Assembly (NCBI RefSeq): GCF_009870125.1
Contig: NC_046681.1
Coordinates: 16,877,001 to 16,941,000, forward strand
Length of the DNA: 64,000 nt
Reading direction: 5' to 3'
Source of the DNA: Drosophila pseudoobscura
Taxonomy: Eukaryota > Arthropoda > Insecta > Diptera > Drosophilidae
In this document: positions 35,502-46,579 of the stretch, in pieces
Layout: every line of letters begins with the position of its first letter
Position numbering within the stretch: the first letter of the stretch is position 1
The notes under the pieces: generated by a model
What the model was told of the DNA's origin: nothing
The model's database searches: none
Seen by the model: the letters and a program-made list of their open reading frames with translations, nothing else
Made by a program: the position numbers and the translations under genes

Positions 35502-35613
35502 TTTTTTTTGTTGTTGTTGGCAGTTGGCATTTTGGCAGTCGTCCTTTGAGGGGGGGCCCCAAGTAGTGGAAGAGTTATGTGCATAGCTCTAAGGATATTG
35601 CATATACAAGTTT

Positions 35614-35646
<33 letters not shown>
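35614..35646. repeat. CT microsatellite
   Basis: (CT)n with one TA interruption, ending in GCAG, so it mimics a splice acceptor. Confidence 0.9.
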
Positions 35647-35909
35647 GCAGTGGATTCCATGTGGAGTTCTGCAGTTATTCAAATAAAGTTTCAACTGCGC
35701 TGACAGTTGTTTTTGCGGGATTTCGGGGAGTACAATATTTAAGGCGGAAGATATAAACATTTCCCACATATTTTAAGCAGATTTCCCCATAAGATTCTTT
35801 TCGTTTATTTAAATATTTAAATTATTTAATGCAGATTCCAAGTGGATTTCCATGTGACTGTGATTTATGTCTCTTGATGCTGTCGCATCCTTAATATTTT
35901 CACACTCAC

Positions 35910-35951
35910 CAAAGGAACTTCAATCCTCTGTTTCTTAGGGGAAAATCTCGG
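35910..35951 (-). other. Candidate 42-bp exon, minus strand
   Basis: Acceptor aataataagattttcag and donor CTTTG/GTGAGT bracket 14 codons open in phase 0 (PRFSPKKQRIEVPL). The phase is compatible with the candidate at 40120. Weak acceptor; chance is likely. Confidence 0.15.
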
Positions 35952-37016
35952 CTGAAAATCTTATTATTCAACGTTATTGCTCTTGACCCAACGCCTCCCC
36001 CCCACTCCACCCCTGCCACATGGCCTCAAACACACACACACACATCCAGCATTACCGTTTCCCCTCCCCCCCACTTGACTTGCGAGAGTCCAACCAAACA
36101 AATGACTTTGTTTGCTTAGCCCGGCACACGACCCATCTTGCCACATGCCGCATGCCACACCGTGCCATGCCCGTGCCCATGTCCGTGCCCCTGCTGCTGC
36201 TGCTGCTGTGCTGTGCCACTCGAGAAGTCAAGTGGCAAGCGGCAACTGCCGCTGAGCCGAGATGAGCCTTTCTCTGGGCCAGGCCAGGACGGGCCGTGCC
36301 TCCCTTTTCCCTGAATGCCAAGGAGTCTCTGCGTCGAGCGATTTTTATAAGAAAAATACTCTACGCGAATGAATGAAAATCGCTGCACAATTTAAAAACT
36401 TCCGCATCAAGCGGCAACAACAACAGCAGCAACGACGAGTGCCCCCTGCCCCCTGCCCCCAGCCCCCGCACATCTGTCGTCGAGTGCCACACAGAAGGGC
36501 ACGGCACATGGGCTTCCATTGGGTGGATATTATATTATATTTTGGCGCTTGCTTAAATGCATTTCCTTGGGGGATTTTCTGTTTGAATTTCTTTTTGTTT
36601 ATTTTGGAAACAATTTTAAAGTTCAAAAGTTAAAGAAATTGTGGTTCGATATGATAGTTTTCTAGTCAAAGAAGAGATCCTACCTAAATTAATCTACAAA
36701 TGGAAGATTTCCCATCGACCTCTGAAGGTTCTTTCTATGTATTTTCCTTTTTCCCTCCTATTTGTATATTTACTACTTTTCAAAGCAACAAATCCACCCA
36801 AACTTGTAGTATTTCCCGCAATATTGTTCCTTTTTTAAAGGTTTTTAGGTGTTTTAACAGCTTGTCGCACTTAAAACTTATCCAAATTTGCCACAAAACT
36901 CCAGTTCAACGTAGTTTTTACGAGTGCAAGCTACAAGCAACTTCAAACTGTACATTTTATCGTCCAGCGGACACATCTGCTAAATGTTAACTGCTTTTGG
37001 AGCCAGAGTCAGAGGG

Positions 37017-37064
37017 TGCGTCCTTCGGGGCAGAGTCGCACTGTGCGTCCTTCGGGGCAGAGTC
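37017..37064. repeat. Direct repeat of a 21-bp word
   Basis: TGCGTCCTTCGGGGCAGAGT plus C occurs at 37017 and 37044, 27 bp apart, identical. Confidence 0.85.
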
Positions 37065-37673
37065 AGAATGTGTATGTCCCTGGGGGCATCGTCGGTGAGA
37101 CGCAGACTGCATTAGAAAGGGACCCAGAGAGCGCCAGAGAGAGGGAGACGAACAGAGTGCTCATCTTGGGGTCGCTTTGACTTCTTTGCTCTGCTCTTCA
37201 TGCGCTCTCCTTTGTTTCCCGTCGCCGGTGCTCCACCCGGGGCTCCCCTTTGCAGCGCATTCATTTTTGAATACTGCAAATGCAACTAAAAATTTCATCC
37301 ATTTTTTAATATAACTTTCTGTCGTTGTCTTTTGCACTGCTTCTTGGGGCTGAAGATGTTCCACTAGGGAGATTTTCATAACCAAAGAAGCTGCAAAGGC
37401 GCCTTCGAAGAACAATTGCAAGTCATTCTGGTCCACAAATTAAAAGTGAAGAATATGGAGGCATTTGTTGTATAGTTTATGAAATATTTAAGGATTCTGT
37501 TAAGAAACCTCGTAGGGGAATCTTTATAGAGTCACTGGTACCCAATAAAATCCATAAAGCTTCGAATTTTACATTTTTTAGCGACTATCCATATTAAATG
37601 TTTCATATTAAATCTCCATTCTATAAAAATATTTGTGTCGTCGTCGTTTCTGATATTTTACTCATATCGACGT

Positions 37674-37699
37674 CAGCGAAGCGAGTGAGCCGGGGGTTG
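37674..37699. repeat. Dispersed 26-bp repeat, copy 2
   Basis: Second copy of the element at 29894-29919. It abuts the AT-rich triplicated region that follows. Confidence 0.55.
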
Positions 37700-37734
37700 G
37701 CGCACGAAATTATTAGAAAATTAATATATTTTAG

Positions 37735-38260
37735 GGGTGTATAAAATATTTATATTTCATATGGATTATGTGGAATATTATATTTGAATATTTATATATT
37801 TTACTGAAATTTTAGCACTTTTTAAATGAATTACTCAAACGTAATAGAATAGAATTATATAATAAATATTTATACATAATTTAAAATAATTTATAATTCA
37901 AATATATGTAAATGTAATATATAAAATATAAATTTAATACTATACATTTTATGGGGTATTTTTTATTCGACTATTTAAGTATATTTTACTGACATTTCAC
38001 TTTTTTAATGAATTACTCAAACGTATTATTTTCTCCAATGCTCTTTAAATCCCCCTTTATTAGGTCAAATATATATAAATATAATATATAAAATATAATA
38101 TATGTGGCATTTTTTAATAGACTATTTAAATATATTTTAGTGAATTAGTGCAGTTTTTTAATGAATTACTCATGCGTAATAATAAAATAATATAGTACGT
38201 AATGTGTTGGCCAATTCTCTTGAAATCCCCTTTTATTAATTCAAATTATTTTTTCTATCT
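37735..38260. repeat. AT-rich three-copy decayed tandem repeat
   Basis: The landmark ATGAATTACTCAAACGTA recurs at 37826 and 38008, and as a variant at 38161 (periods 182 and 153 bp). Shared flanks are of the kind TTTTACTGA...CACTTTTT before it and AAATCCCCTTTTATTA after the last two. Confidence 0.65.
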
Positions 38261-38271
38261 TTCTCTTCCAG

Positions 38272-38291
38272 CAATTAGCAAAATAAATCAG
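38272..38291 (+). other. Candidate 20-bp microexon
   Basis: Acceptor tttctatctttctcttccag and donor CAG/GTAAAT enclose only 20 bp, open in one frame. Both sites are strong. It may be a true microexon, a recursive-type splice site, or chance. Confidence 0.18.
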
Positions 38292-40119
38292 GTAAATGCT
38301 CCCGCCCACTCATCGCTCATCTTAAGATGTTCTTGGCCATTTCTTTTCAACCATTTAATTGCCCAAGATTTTCATCTCCCCCTCCCCCCTCACGCTGCGC
38401 ATAATACTCCTTGGCTCCTGCTCTGCCACTCAAGTGAGTTTTAATGAGCCAAGACGAGCGAAAGGAAAACTTCAAAGGCCACCACGCTGCGCCGTCTGAC
38501 TCGGTCTGACTCGGCCTGACTTTTCCTTTCGCTTTGGACGCTTTTCGCGAAATGAAATGACTCATTTAGTTAGTGACGGACGGGGAGACAAGACACTACA
38601 ATGCGAGCAGATCTGATTTATGTGGAGCGACACGGACGGGTGTCGTGGTGTGGAACGTGCTATAAAAAAAAACAAAAAAAAACCAGTAGGAATGTGCCCC
38701 CACATGCGAGTATAGGCGAAAAACCCGACTGGGGAATACCCCTTTGGGCAGGGTTTTGTTTTGTTGTGACTAATGGGTATTCGACGGCAATGAAGCATCT
38801 ACAAAATATTCTGGGAACTCTTCCAGAGAGTACTTTTATGACATGGCAGCGCATTCAGAGCTATATATTTTAAATTGTGGTTGGGGGAGGACGAAAGAGG
38901 ACCCTTAAACATTCTTCTTCGCTGTAAAATCATAGATTTCTACACGTCAAAGGCTTTTCCCGCTGGTGGTGCTCCTAAGAACGGAATATATGGTATATAT
39001 CTTCTATCTCAGATACATCATAACCTCCTCAGATGCTGGGCATGCAAATACAAAAAGGAAAAACTTCTGGCTTTTGCAAAGTTTTCCATTATGCCATGCA
39101 AATTTCCGCTAGACACAAGATTTATATACATAATCTGGCCATAACTATTGCCTGTATCAAGACCGGCTTTGGCTATGCCATTTTTAGTTTGTCGTTTGTC
39201 CTCGTTAATCATTGCATCGCCTGCGGGCATCGGCGTTATTGGCATTCGTTTTGTTGTGTCTGTTTGTCGTTTTCATTAACCTTAATTAGCGTGTGCCGCT
39301 GACATTCGTCATTATCCAACATAAATGCAATTGGCCAAGTTGGCATCCCATCCCCCAACCCCCATCCCCCATAACCAGCCCCGCTGCCCCCTTCTCCGTC
39401 GCACTCGTTGGCATGATTATCATCATCATCGTCGAATGAGAGTGACATTTTGTGGCACACGTTTTCCACTGCTCATTTTCTGTATTATTTTTTGCTGCTG
39501 CTGTCTTTCTGTCTCTGGCACCGCATTGGCATGGAGACAGGGCCACGAACGATGCGACATCGGAGGAGGAGGAGGAGGTGGAAGAGTCTGATATTGACCA
39601 TGGCTCTAGGCAGTTGCTACCTCCATTCATCCTCCAGCCATGCCATCTATTCCATCCATCCATCCAACCATCCCGTTCCCGTGGCTCGATATTGCAACTC
39701 AACAACTGGCTGACTGCCACATCGCTGACTGCTGACTGCTGCTGCTGCTGCTGTTGGTGTCAGCTGCAAATGAGTTTCTGGGCCGCCGTAAAACGTAAAC
39801 GTAAAGTGGAAGAGTTAGAAATGGGATACTCGCAGCATAAGGCCAGGGAGGGGGGCGAGTATATAACGACTTTCGAATGCTCTGGATTCCAGCAGAGGAA
39901 AGTGTTGGCAGAAGGCAAAAAGTCGTTACAGATAGATGGATCGATACACACAGAAATACTCCGAGATAGAGGGAAATATCAATAAACTTAAGCAGGAAAT
40001 TATAGAGCCACTACACATAAATCTTATACTACTCGTACAAGAATGCCAGGTTAGAGGAAATTAAAATCTTTAAAGAGCTATCGTATCATATCGTAAAAAT
40101 CTTCAAAATGTGTACTTAC

Positions 40120-40170
40120 CTTCTTAAGAAAAATCATTCTTTGGATCAGCTCAAATATCCCTTTAAATAA
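40120..40170 (-). other. Candidate 51-bp exon, minus strand
   Basis: Acceptor tttcattaatgttttccttgcag (40193-40171) and donor AAGAAG/GTAAGT (intron from 40119) bracket exactly 17 codons. Only one frame is open (LFKGIFELIQRMIFLKK, phase 0 to 0). These are the best splice sites seen on the minus strand in the gene-poor region. Confidence 0.28.
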
Positions 40171-40194
40171 CTGCAAGGAAAACATTAATGAAAT

Positions 40195-40373
40195 ATCGAT
40201 TTTAATATCGAAAAAACATCGATTGTAGATAGTATTGAACGACTGGAGTTAATATCTAAAGAAATCACATAATTTCAATATAATAAATACAATTTTCCAT
40301 CATATATCATATATACGATCGGTATTTCCATCAAAATTCCCATTAAACATCGATATGCTCCATAAAAATCGAT
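40195..40373. promoter_or_regulatory. ATCGAT cluster
   Basis: Four ATCGAT cores (40195, 40218, 40349, 40368). As at 19.8 kb, the cluster lies close to a strong minus-strand splice-site pair. Confidence 0.35.
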
Positions 40374-42344
40374 TGTTTTAAATGGCTTGCCATTACGCAC
40401 ATTCCAAAAATGCATTAATATTAAGTCTAATTGATCGCTTTCAATGCCAATTCAAGTCAAAGCCATAATTAAAGAGAAAACCACTTGCAGCACACAGAGT
40501 CGCAGTGGCACAGACCTCCAGCCTCGCTCCTGCTGCCTCCACCTGTTTGCGCATTAATTATGCTCTCTGCGACTTAAGTAGCACCCCGTTGCCGTGCCCC
40601 CCCCCCCACCCCCTTTGGGGAGCAGTGCAGTGTTTGCTTTTGCTCTATTTACCAATGCCAATGACAGTGACTGCGGAAAGTATGTCGACCTATCGCTTGC
40701 TCGAAGTAAACTAGTTTCGTGCGTGTGGCATTCGCCTTGCCATTCGCACTCGACTTTGAACTGAATACAGAGTGTTAATCGTTGGCTTTGATTTCAAGCT
40801 AAATCCAATTAAAACTCAAATTGAATCGCAATTGTCGTGGGATCTGCTGAGAACAGCTGAGGGACTCAGGGGAGCGAAACTTTCACGTAGCTCATTTGTC
40901 AAAATGCAAAAACAAATCATCATTCCCTGTTATTTTTTTTTTTTGCGCTGCTTATTTGTTGTTTATGGTTTCTGCAGCCTCCGCTGTTGTTTGTCACGTT
41001 CTGGGTTTGCTTTTGTTTTATTTGCCTTTTTCTTTTTTTGCTTTTCTGCAGGAGAGATCCATCTGTCTGTGTCTGTGGGCGTCTCTGGCTGCCGGGGGCC
41101 TGCCTGTCAATAAGGTTCTTGACACCTTTACTTCATTTGCTCTCAGATTTCTCTTGACATGACTTTTCGTTTGCTTTCTTTCTGGACACACAAGAGCACG
41201 AGTGCGAATGTGGGCTGCCGCATGTGGAGGGCAATAAGTCATTGAAATGTTCTTAATAATTGTTATTTTAATGAAGATTGTTATTTTAATCTCTTCACCC
41301 AGTGATCTTTTTCATACATTTTACACGCCTCTCTTTTGTTTCTCCACAAACAAACAATAGAACCGCCCATTTCCGCCCACTCTTATTAAATATTCATAAT
41401 AGTTTTGACAACATTCGGAGGCATTGTTTGCATTTTACGGATGAAAACATAAAAATCATCATTCGCCTTCAATTTGCTGCACAAATAATTGCAAATGTCT
41501 GCCACCCCGGACGACCTTTACAAATCTACAAATACAATGCACAGTACGGGGCACAAACGTAGATATTTCTTTTATTTTTTTTTCCTTTTTTTGGACGAAA
41601 AATGTAATTGTGCAAAACAAAAGTTGTGCCTCCGCTACCGGACTGCCGCCTGACCTGGGCTGCAGCTTTTTGCTACCCTTGGGAGGGGTATGATGGCTTT
41701 CAAGAGGTGTTTGCATGCATTGTATCCCCAGAAACCGCTCAAACCGGCCAAAAATTGATCAACAACTAGCCTTCCTTCTTCTCAAAAAATGTATTTCCAT
41801 GTATTTCTAGTAGCAACATCTTGAATCGATCAAAAGCATCTGGAAAATGTATCTCGTAGAGTATCTATAGCATCGTCTATCCCAGAACTGGCCTTTCCTT
41901 TCTTGTTTGTATTACAAACGCTTAATTGCTTTTGACTTTTGTGTTGTTGTTGTTGTTGCTGTTGGCTGGGCTGTTGCTTTCCTGTCTTTCGCTTGTGGTT
42001 GTCTCTTGTTGAGCTCTCAAGGTAACCAGAAGTGCCACCACCTCTTCTCCACCTCCTCCTCTAGCTATTTAATTTCCACGAAAAAAAAAAAACAGAACCA
42101 AATAAAATGTCTAAGATTGCGATTATCTTTTTAATAACATTGCGAGGCAAAGGAAATTCCCACCGCCACAGCGGCAAAAAAGTGCCGGAGTGGAGTGCCG
42201 GTAAAGTGGAAATAAAAAGAAATTACTTAAATCACGAATTTAATTACCACGCATCCACGATAACGCGCCTCCAAATAAAGCGATACAATTGCGAGGGCCA
42301 ACAATTGTTTGCAGGGAAATTACGTTTCAAGGGGTTGGGTGTTT

Positions 42345-43030
42345 TTTCGACCACACTTTGATAGTGATTTATTTCTTATTTATTTCAAGATGATATTTTT
42401 TTAAATGTGTATAATCTAATGCAGGCCAAGAACTATCAAATAAATCAGGGAAATTTTCCGGTGGTTTCCATAAATCCGTCTAATTAATTAATGAAAAAAT
42501 ATGCAAGTATTACAAAAAAAAACATTTATTTTGTAGCTTTATTTTCTATTCGAAAACCTTTTTTTTTCTTGCCAATATTTTTTTTCTTTTATGTCGGCAT
42601 TTGCGAATATCTTTAGACCCTTTGTTCTTTCCACAAATCCAACCAATTAATGACTGACAAAATTGGCAGACATTTTAGCAAAATCAATCCTTTTTTAGTC
42701 ATTATTTAGATGTATATTTATTTATAATCATAGTTTTCAAAAAGTTTAAGTTATTTCCACGAATCTCCCCATAGGTTGGTTGCTTTTAAAAACACACTTT
42801 GGAAGTAATTTATTTATTTTTTTTTGTTTATTTTCAAACGATACTGTTTAAAAGATTATTATTAGATAAATCACAAAAATATGTATGTATCTTTGACCTT
42901 ATTAAAACCTTTTTATTCTTTCCATAAATCCACCGAAAAAATACCAAAAGCTATATGAAAACAATCCAGTCAAAATGTCTTTTTGTCTTCTGTTCGAAAA
43001 ACATTTCTTTTGTAGTCAAAAATTTCAAAA
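42345..43030. repeat. Decayed duplication array
   Basis: Diverged copies can be aligned by eye: CACACTTTG followed by TGATTTATTT/GTAATTTATTT (about 42350 and 42794); TTTCCATAAATCC/TTCCACAAATCC (about 42465, 42628, 42922); TTCGAAAAAC/TTCGAAAACC words (about 42550 and 42995). The region is very AT-rich, so some matches may be compositional. Confidence 0.4.
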
Positions 43031-44166
43031 TCTGTCACTTCCCTTGGCCGCTGTCTAAGTAAACAAAACATAAAATAAATGAATTAATTTTCAAATACAT
43101 TTTCTTTAGTATAGTTTTTCCGCATGCCTGGCTATCAAGAGGCATATCTTCTGACCCACTGCGATCTCCCAGCAAACCATTCGTTCGTCCATCGGTGTTT
43201 GGTGCGTTTTGTGGGTTTTGCTCTGAATATTTTCATGGTCCCCACCGCCCCCCGCCCCAAACCCCGCCCAGACCCAATGATGACGTGCAGGTTTATTTGT
43301 TTCTAAATCTCATCCACCGCATCGTGATGTTACTCGTAGACTTCCACTTCGCCAACAAACAAACAGAAGCTAAGAAAACTGTCTAAAAATAGATGTGCAA
43401 AATATATACACGATAAATTGAATCAAATTCGTTTTATACACAAGTATATAAAATAAAATTAATTGTAACGAAACTCAAACTCAAGCGAATCCGAAACCGA
43501 AATCGAAACCGAAACCAAAACGGAACCAAAAGGCTGTCGACCAATTGAATAACAATAGAATCATTTTCAAGTAAATTAAAAAAGTCTTAAACATGAAACT
43601 AATTTCCCTCTGCACTCCCTATGCTTGTTTTTACGATGCCATTTTCTTTTTGGGGGGAAAAATATTACTTATTGCTGGCTGTGGCCGAAAGTGCACTGCA
43701 TGAAATAATTGGATTTTGTAATTGCTTGAGTGCGTGTAGGGGGTATAAGTATTTTGTGTGTGCCATAAATTGCATTGGCAGAGCATGAAAGCAGCTCAAA
43801 GGATTGTGTGTTTATACTCAATATCATATGGATTATAATTGCTATTTATTTACACATATATTTGTTGAAATTTCCCATTGGGAGTGCATTTTTAAATGGG
43901 TTTTAAATGGGTTTAATTGTGATCTGTTGGAAAGTAGTTTAAAGGAGTTGAAAATAGGCACAAAGGTAGCTTTCAGACCCGGTTCCCCGCACTCTTTGAA
44001 TCCCGATACCTCTTTTAATATAGAAATCTAGAACTTTCGTTCAAATGCTTTTTTTTCTATAATTCAATCTTAAAGATAGTTAGTCATAATATTGCTCAGA
44101 TCAAAGGGAAAGTTGTTGAAATTTATGAAAATTTGATTAAATCTGTAGGCGTTTTTGAAGGGACTT

Positions 44167-44850
44167 CTAGTTCATCCTTCCGCCATCGGCTGTCTGAATG
44201 TATGGGGCCGGCTCTTGGCCCTGATGCTGATGGAGGGTCTTGGGTTGGTTTGGACCTCCTTGGACAGGTCCCTCCTGATACCCTGGCTGGTCAAAGGCAT
44301 GCGGCTCCTGCTGCGACGGCTGCTCCGGATGTTGGGGCATCTGTGGTCCCAGGGGCTTGGGCTCCGGTACAACGATGTGGGCGTGTTCGTGCTCTTCGTC
44401 GTCCTCCTCGTTGCCCACGTCCTGCAGAGCCCGGCCCGTGGGCTTCTTGAGCAGAAAGCGCGTATTGGGATACTGTTTGGTTTCCAGCTCGAGGCGATCG
44501 ATCAGCCAGCCCTTCTCCCGATTGTTCGTGGCCCAAAAGAACACGGTCCCCTTGTCCTTGGTGCCGTGAACGGCGACCTCCAGCTGGGCCCTGTTCTCGT
44601 CGCAGGTATTCCGGTTGTTTGTCAAACTGAAGCCCGTCTCCTTGATGGGCTCCCCCAGCAGGCGGACGGCCCCGCCGTGCTGGCGCAGGGTTTTGATGGC
44701 CAGCTGGTAGTAGTCCGCCTGCCGCACCCGATCCTCGAGCTTCCAGTGGAGATAGGCCAGGCCCGAGAGGGAGGCCATGGCCCCGAAAACACACAGATTG
44801 GCCAACGACCGGCGGGAGGGCAGGGTTAGGCGCATCTTTAGGGTTGGCAT
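44167..44850 (-). CDS. COA1-family (cytochrome c oxidase assembly factor 1-like) mitochondrial protein
   Basis: A single-exon frame of 227 residues from the ATG at 44850. The frame also extends to an ATG at 44883 with poorer start context, and a third ATG lies at 44835. A basic N-terminus (RLTLPSRRS) and a hydrophobic segment (LANLCVFGAMASLSGLAYLHW) suit a mitochondrial inner-membrane protein. The core YYQLAIKTLRQHGGAVRLLGEPIKE, ... AQLEVAVHGTKDKGTVFFWA, ... WLIDRLELE follows the COA1/TIM21-like pattern: YYKLA, LGPP, then the small-residue strand and the xLxxLxLxL strand. COA1 factors help early assembly of respiratory complexes IV and I. The tail beyond about residue 130 is acidic, then Pro/Gln/Gly-rich, and longer than in human COA1. 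It stands alone in the gene-poor region, possibly nested in an intron. Confidence 0.85.
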   Translation of the reverse strand: MPTLKMRLTLPSRRSLANLCVFGAMASLSGLAYLHWKLEDRVRQADYYQLAIKTLRQHGGAVRLLGEPIKETGFSLTNNRNTCDENRAQLEVAVHGTKDKGTVFFWATNNREKGWLIDRLELETKQYPNTRFLLKKPTGRALQDVGNEEDDEEHEHAHIVVPEPKPLGPQMPQHPEQPSQQEPHAFDQPGYQEGPVQGGPNQPKTLHQHQGQEPAPYIQTADGGRMN

Positions 44851-45029
44851 CGTATTGAATTTAGCCAAAAGAGCCAAAAGCATTGAACAGGCAAAGGGAA
44901 AATAAATTGAGTAATTGCGAATTTGTTTCTAGTAAAACACTGACAGACATCTCAGAGATGTGCTTCTGCTCAGAGTTTTCTCCCAGCTTTCCCTCGATTC
45001 CCACAACGAACCTTGAAATCATCGCAATG

Positions 45030-45075
45030 CCAGGCCAGGCCAGGCCAGGCCAGTCCAGGCCAGGCCAGGCCAGGC
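45030..45075. repeat. CCAGG pentamer tandem repeat
   Basis: About nine CCAGG units, one mutated to CCAGT. Confidence 0.9.
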
Positions 45076-46539
45076 GTCGCCTTCAGCTAATTGCGGTGGC
45101 TGCTTCTTCTTCTGGCCAACTTAAAAACTGCTGAAATTGCTGGCCAGAACCGCACCACAAACCAGCGCCAGCCAGCAGTCGTTCAATTTTGATGCCGCCA
45201 CCCAAAAGGCGTGGACAACAAAACGCTCGCCCCTCGCCAAGTGGCCCCTCGGAGGAGTGGAAACCGGAGGAATCAAAACTCGTTTCGATTCCGTATAGCT
45301 GTACATAGGAGCTGCCTCTTTTCCTCTTTTTCGTTTTTGTTGGTTTGTGGGCCAAACAAGCGGCGCCATTAATGACAGCCCCCGACAGAGTCCGAAAGAG
45401 TGACCCGTCCAGCGGATGGATAGATCAGAAGCATGGCCTTTCGCCGGGCGACGATTCCATGGCTGGAATATTTCAATAATTCTGATCAGAATCTTAGATG
45501 ATAAGGCCTTCGCAGAGGATCATCTGCATGCACGAAGCGGGTACCCGATGGATGTCTTCTTTGGGCAGCAGGCTGCTTGGTATTCCCAGCGGGAAAATGC
45601 CTGAGAGATGTGGAAAGATGCATATTATTATAGCTGATTAAAGAGGGCCTACAAGTCACTCTTTCTTAATCTGGTAAAAAGATTGCTTGGAAATGCGAGA
45701 AGATAATCATTTCTTTCTAGCAGAGAAGAATGAATCTTCTAGGATTGCCGATGAAGGAATCACAACTCTCTGTAGCACTTGATGACCCATTCCAGGATGT
45801 GCTTAAAACGTAAAACTATAAACCCGTTAAAGAGCAACTAAACTTCATCGTGCCCCGCACGCTTTTCATCTCATTATCCTCCTGGTAGTTGTATCTATTT
45901 TTACTAGCCTTTTGCCCGTCGTCCACTGAGTGCCCATTTAGGGTGGTGCCGGTGTGCTGCCTGCACCAATGGTTATTTAAAAATAGTTTCCCCTCGTCTC
46001 ATCGTCTCACATCTCACATCTCACTGGATCGGTAATCGATAGCATCCATGCAACGCCTGTCACGGCTGCATCTCCGATACGAAAGGCTTTTGCGCCGTGG
46101 CCTAATCTATCAAATGCATCTTTGGGTTTGAATATCTTTGTGCTCGTCTTCTCCTCGGATCGCTGGCCGGCACTGGATGTTACATTTTTGGCCTAAGTGG
46201 CCTCTTGCGTGTCTGTATTTATCGCCAGAAGAAGATCATGACTGACTCTCAAAGAACCTCGAAGAAGATTCCTCTTCCTGTGACAATTTTTCTTGTGGTC
46301 TTCATCTCATTAAAGGTCTCTCTTTTTATGCGCTGTCACTTTAGGACCACTTTTGGTCAGGCCTGTGGCTTATCTTCAGCCAGTCTTCATCTTTAAGTGC
46401 CGCCATATGGCGGTAGGGGCGGGGGTACAAGGTTTTTCTATAAATCAAACTACAGCCGGTACACGGAAGCGAAGCCACATGGAAAAGATACTCTTTAAGT
46501 ACGTTTTATTCCACGTTCTATGGCATGCCAGCACTCAGG

Positions 46540-46579
46540 GGCTACAGGTGCTACAGGGGCTACAGGTGCTACAGGTGTT
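46540..46579. repeat. GGGCTACAGGTGCTACA tandem repeat
   Basis: GCTACAGG(T/G)(G) units of about 9-10 bp repeated four times. Confidence 0.8.

Larger units (their letters stand above)
28721..44166. other. Gene-poor stretch before the COA1-like gene
   Basis: Contents: the POU site (29356), a dispersed 26-bp repeat (29894, 37674), GCCACT hexamer repeats (30704, 31060), the 15-bp minisatellite (34915-35205), C19 tract (35483), CT run (35614) and 21-bp repeats (37017). Also an AT-rich triplicated unit (37735-38260), an ATCGAT cluster (40195-40373), candidate exons (35910, 38272, 40120) and a decayed duplication array (42345-43030). No gene recognised. Confidence 0.5.

Noticed and set aside
35600..35680. 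Very strong splice acceptor at 35650
   Set aside because: The pyrimidine tract is a CT microsatellite ending by chance in GCAG, and no donor follows within a plausible exon.
41030..41120. Acceptor at 41052 with open frame ERSICLCLW...
   Set aside because: The acceptor is good, but the only donor (AATAAG/GTTCTT) is poor and the peptide is low in complexity.
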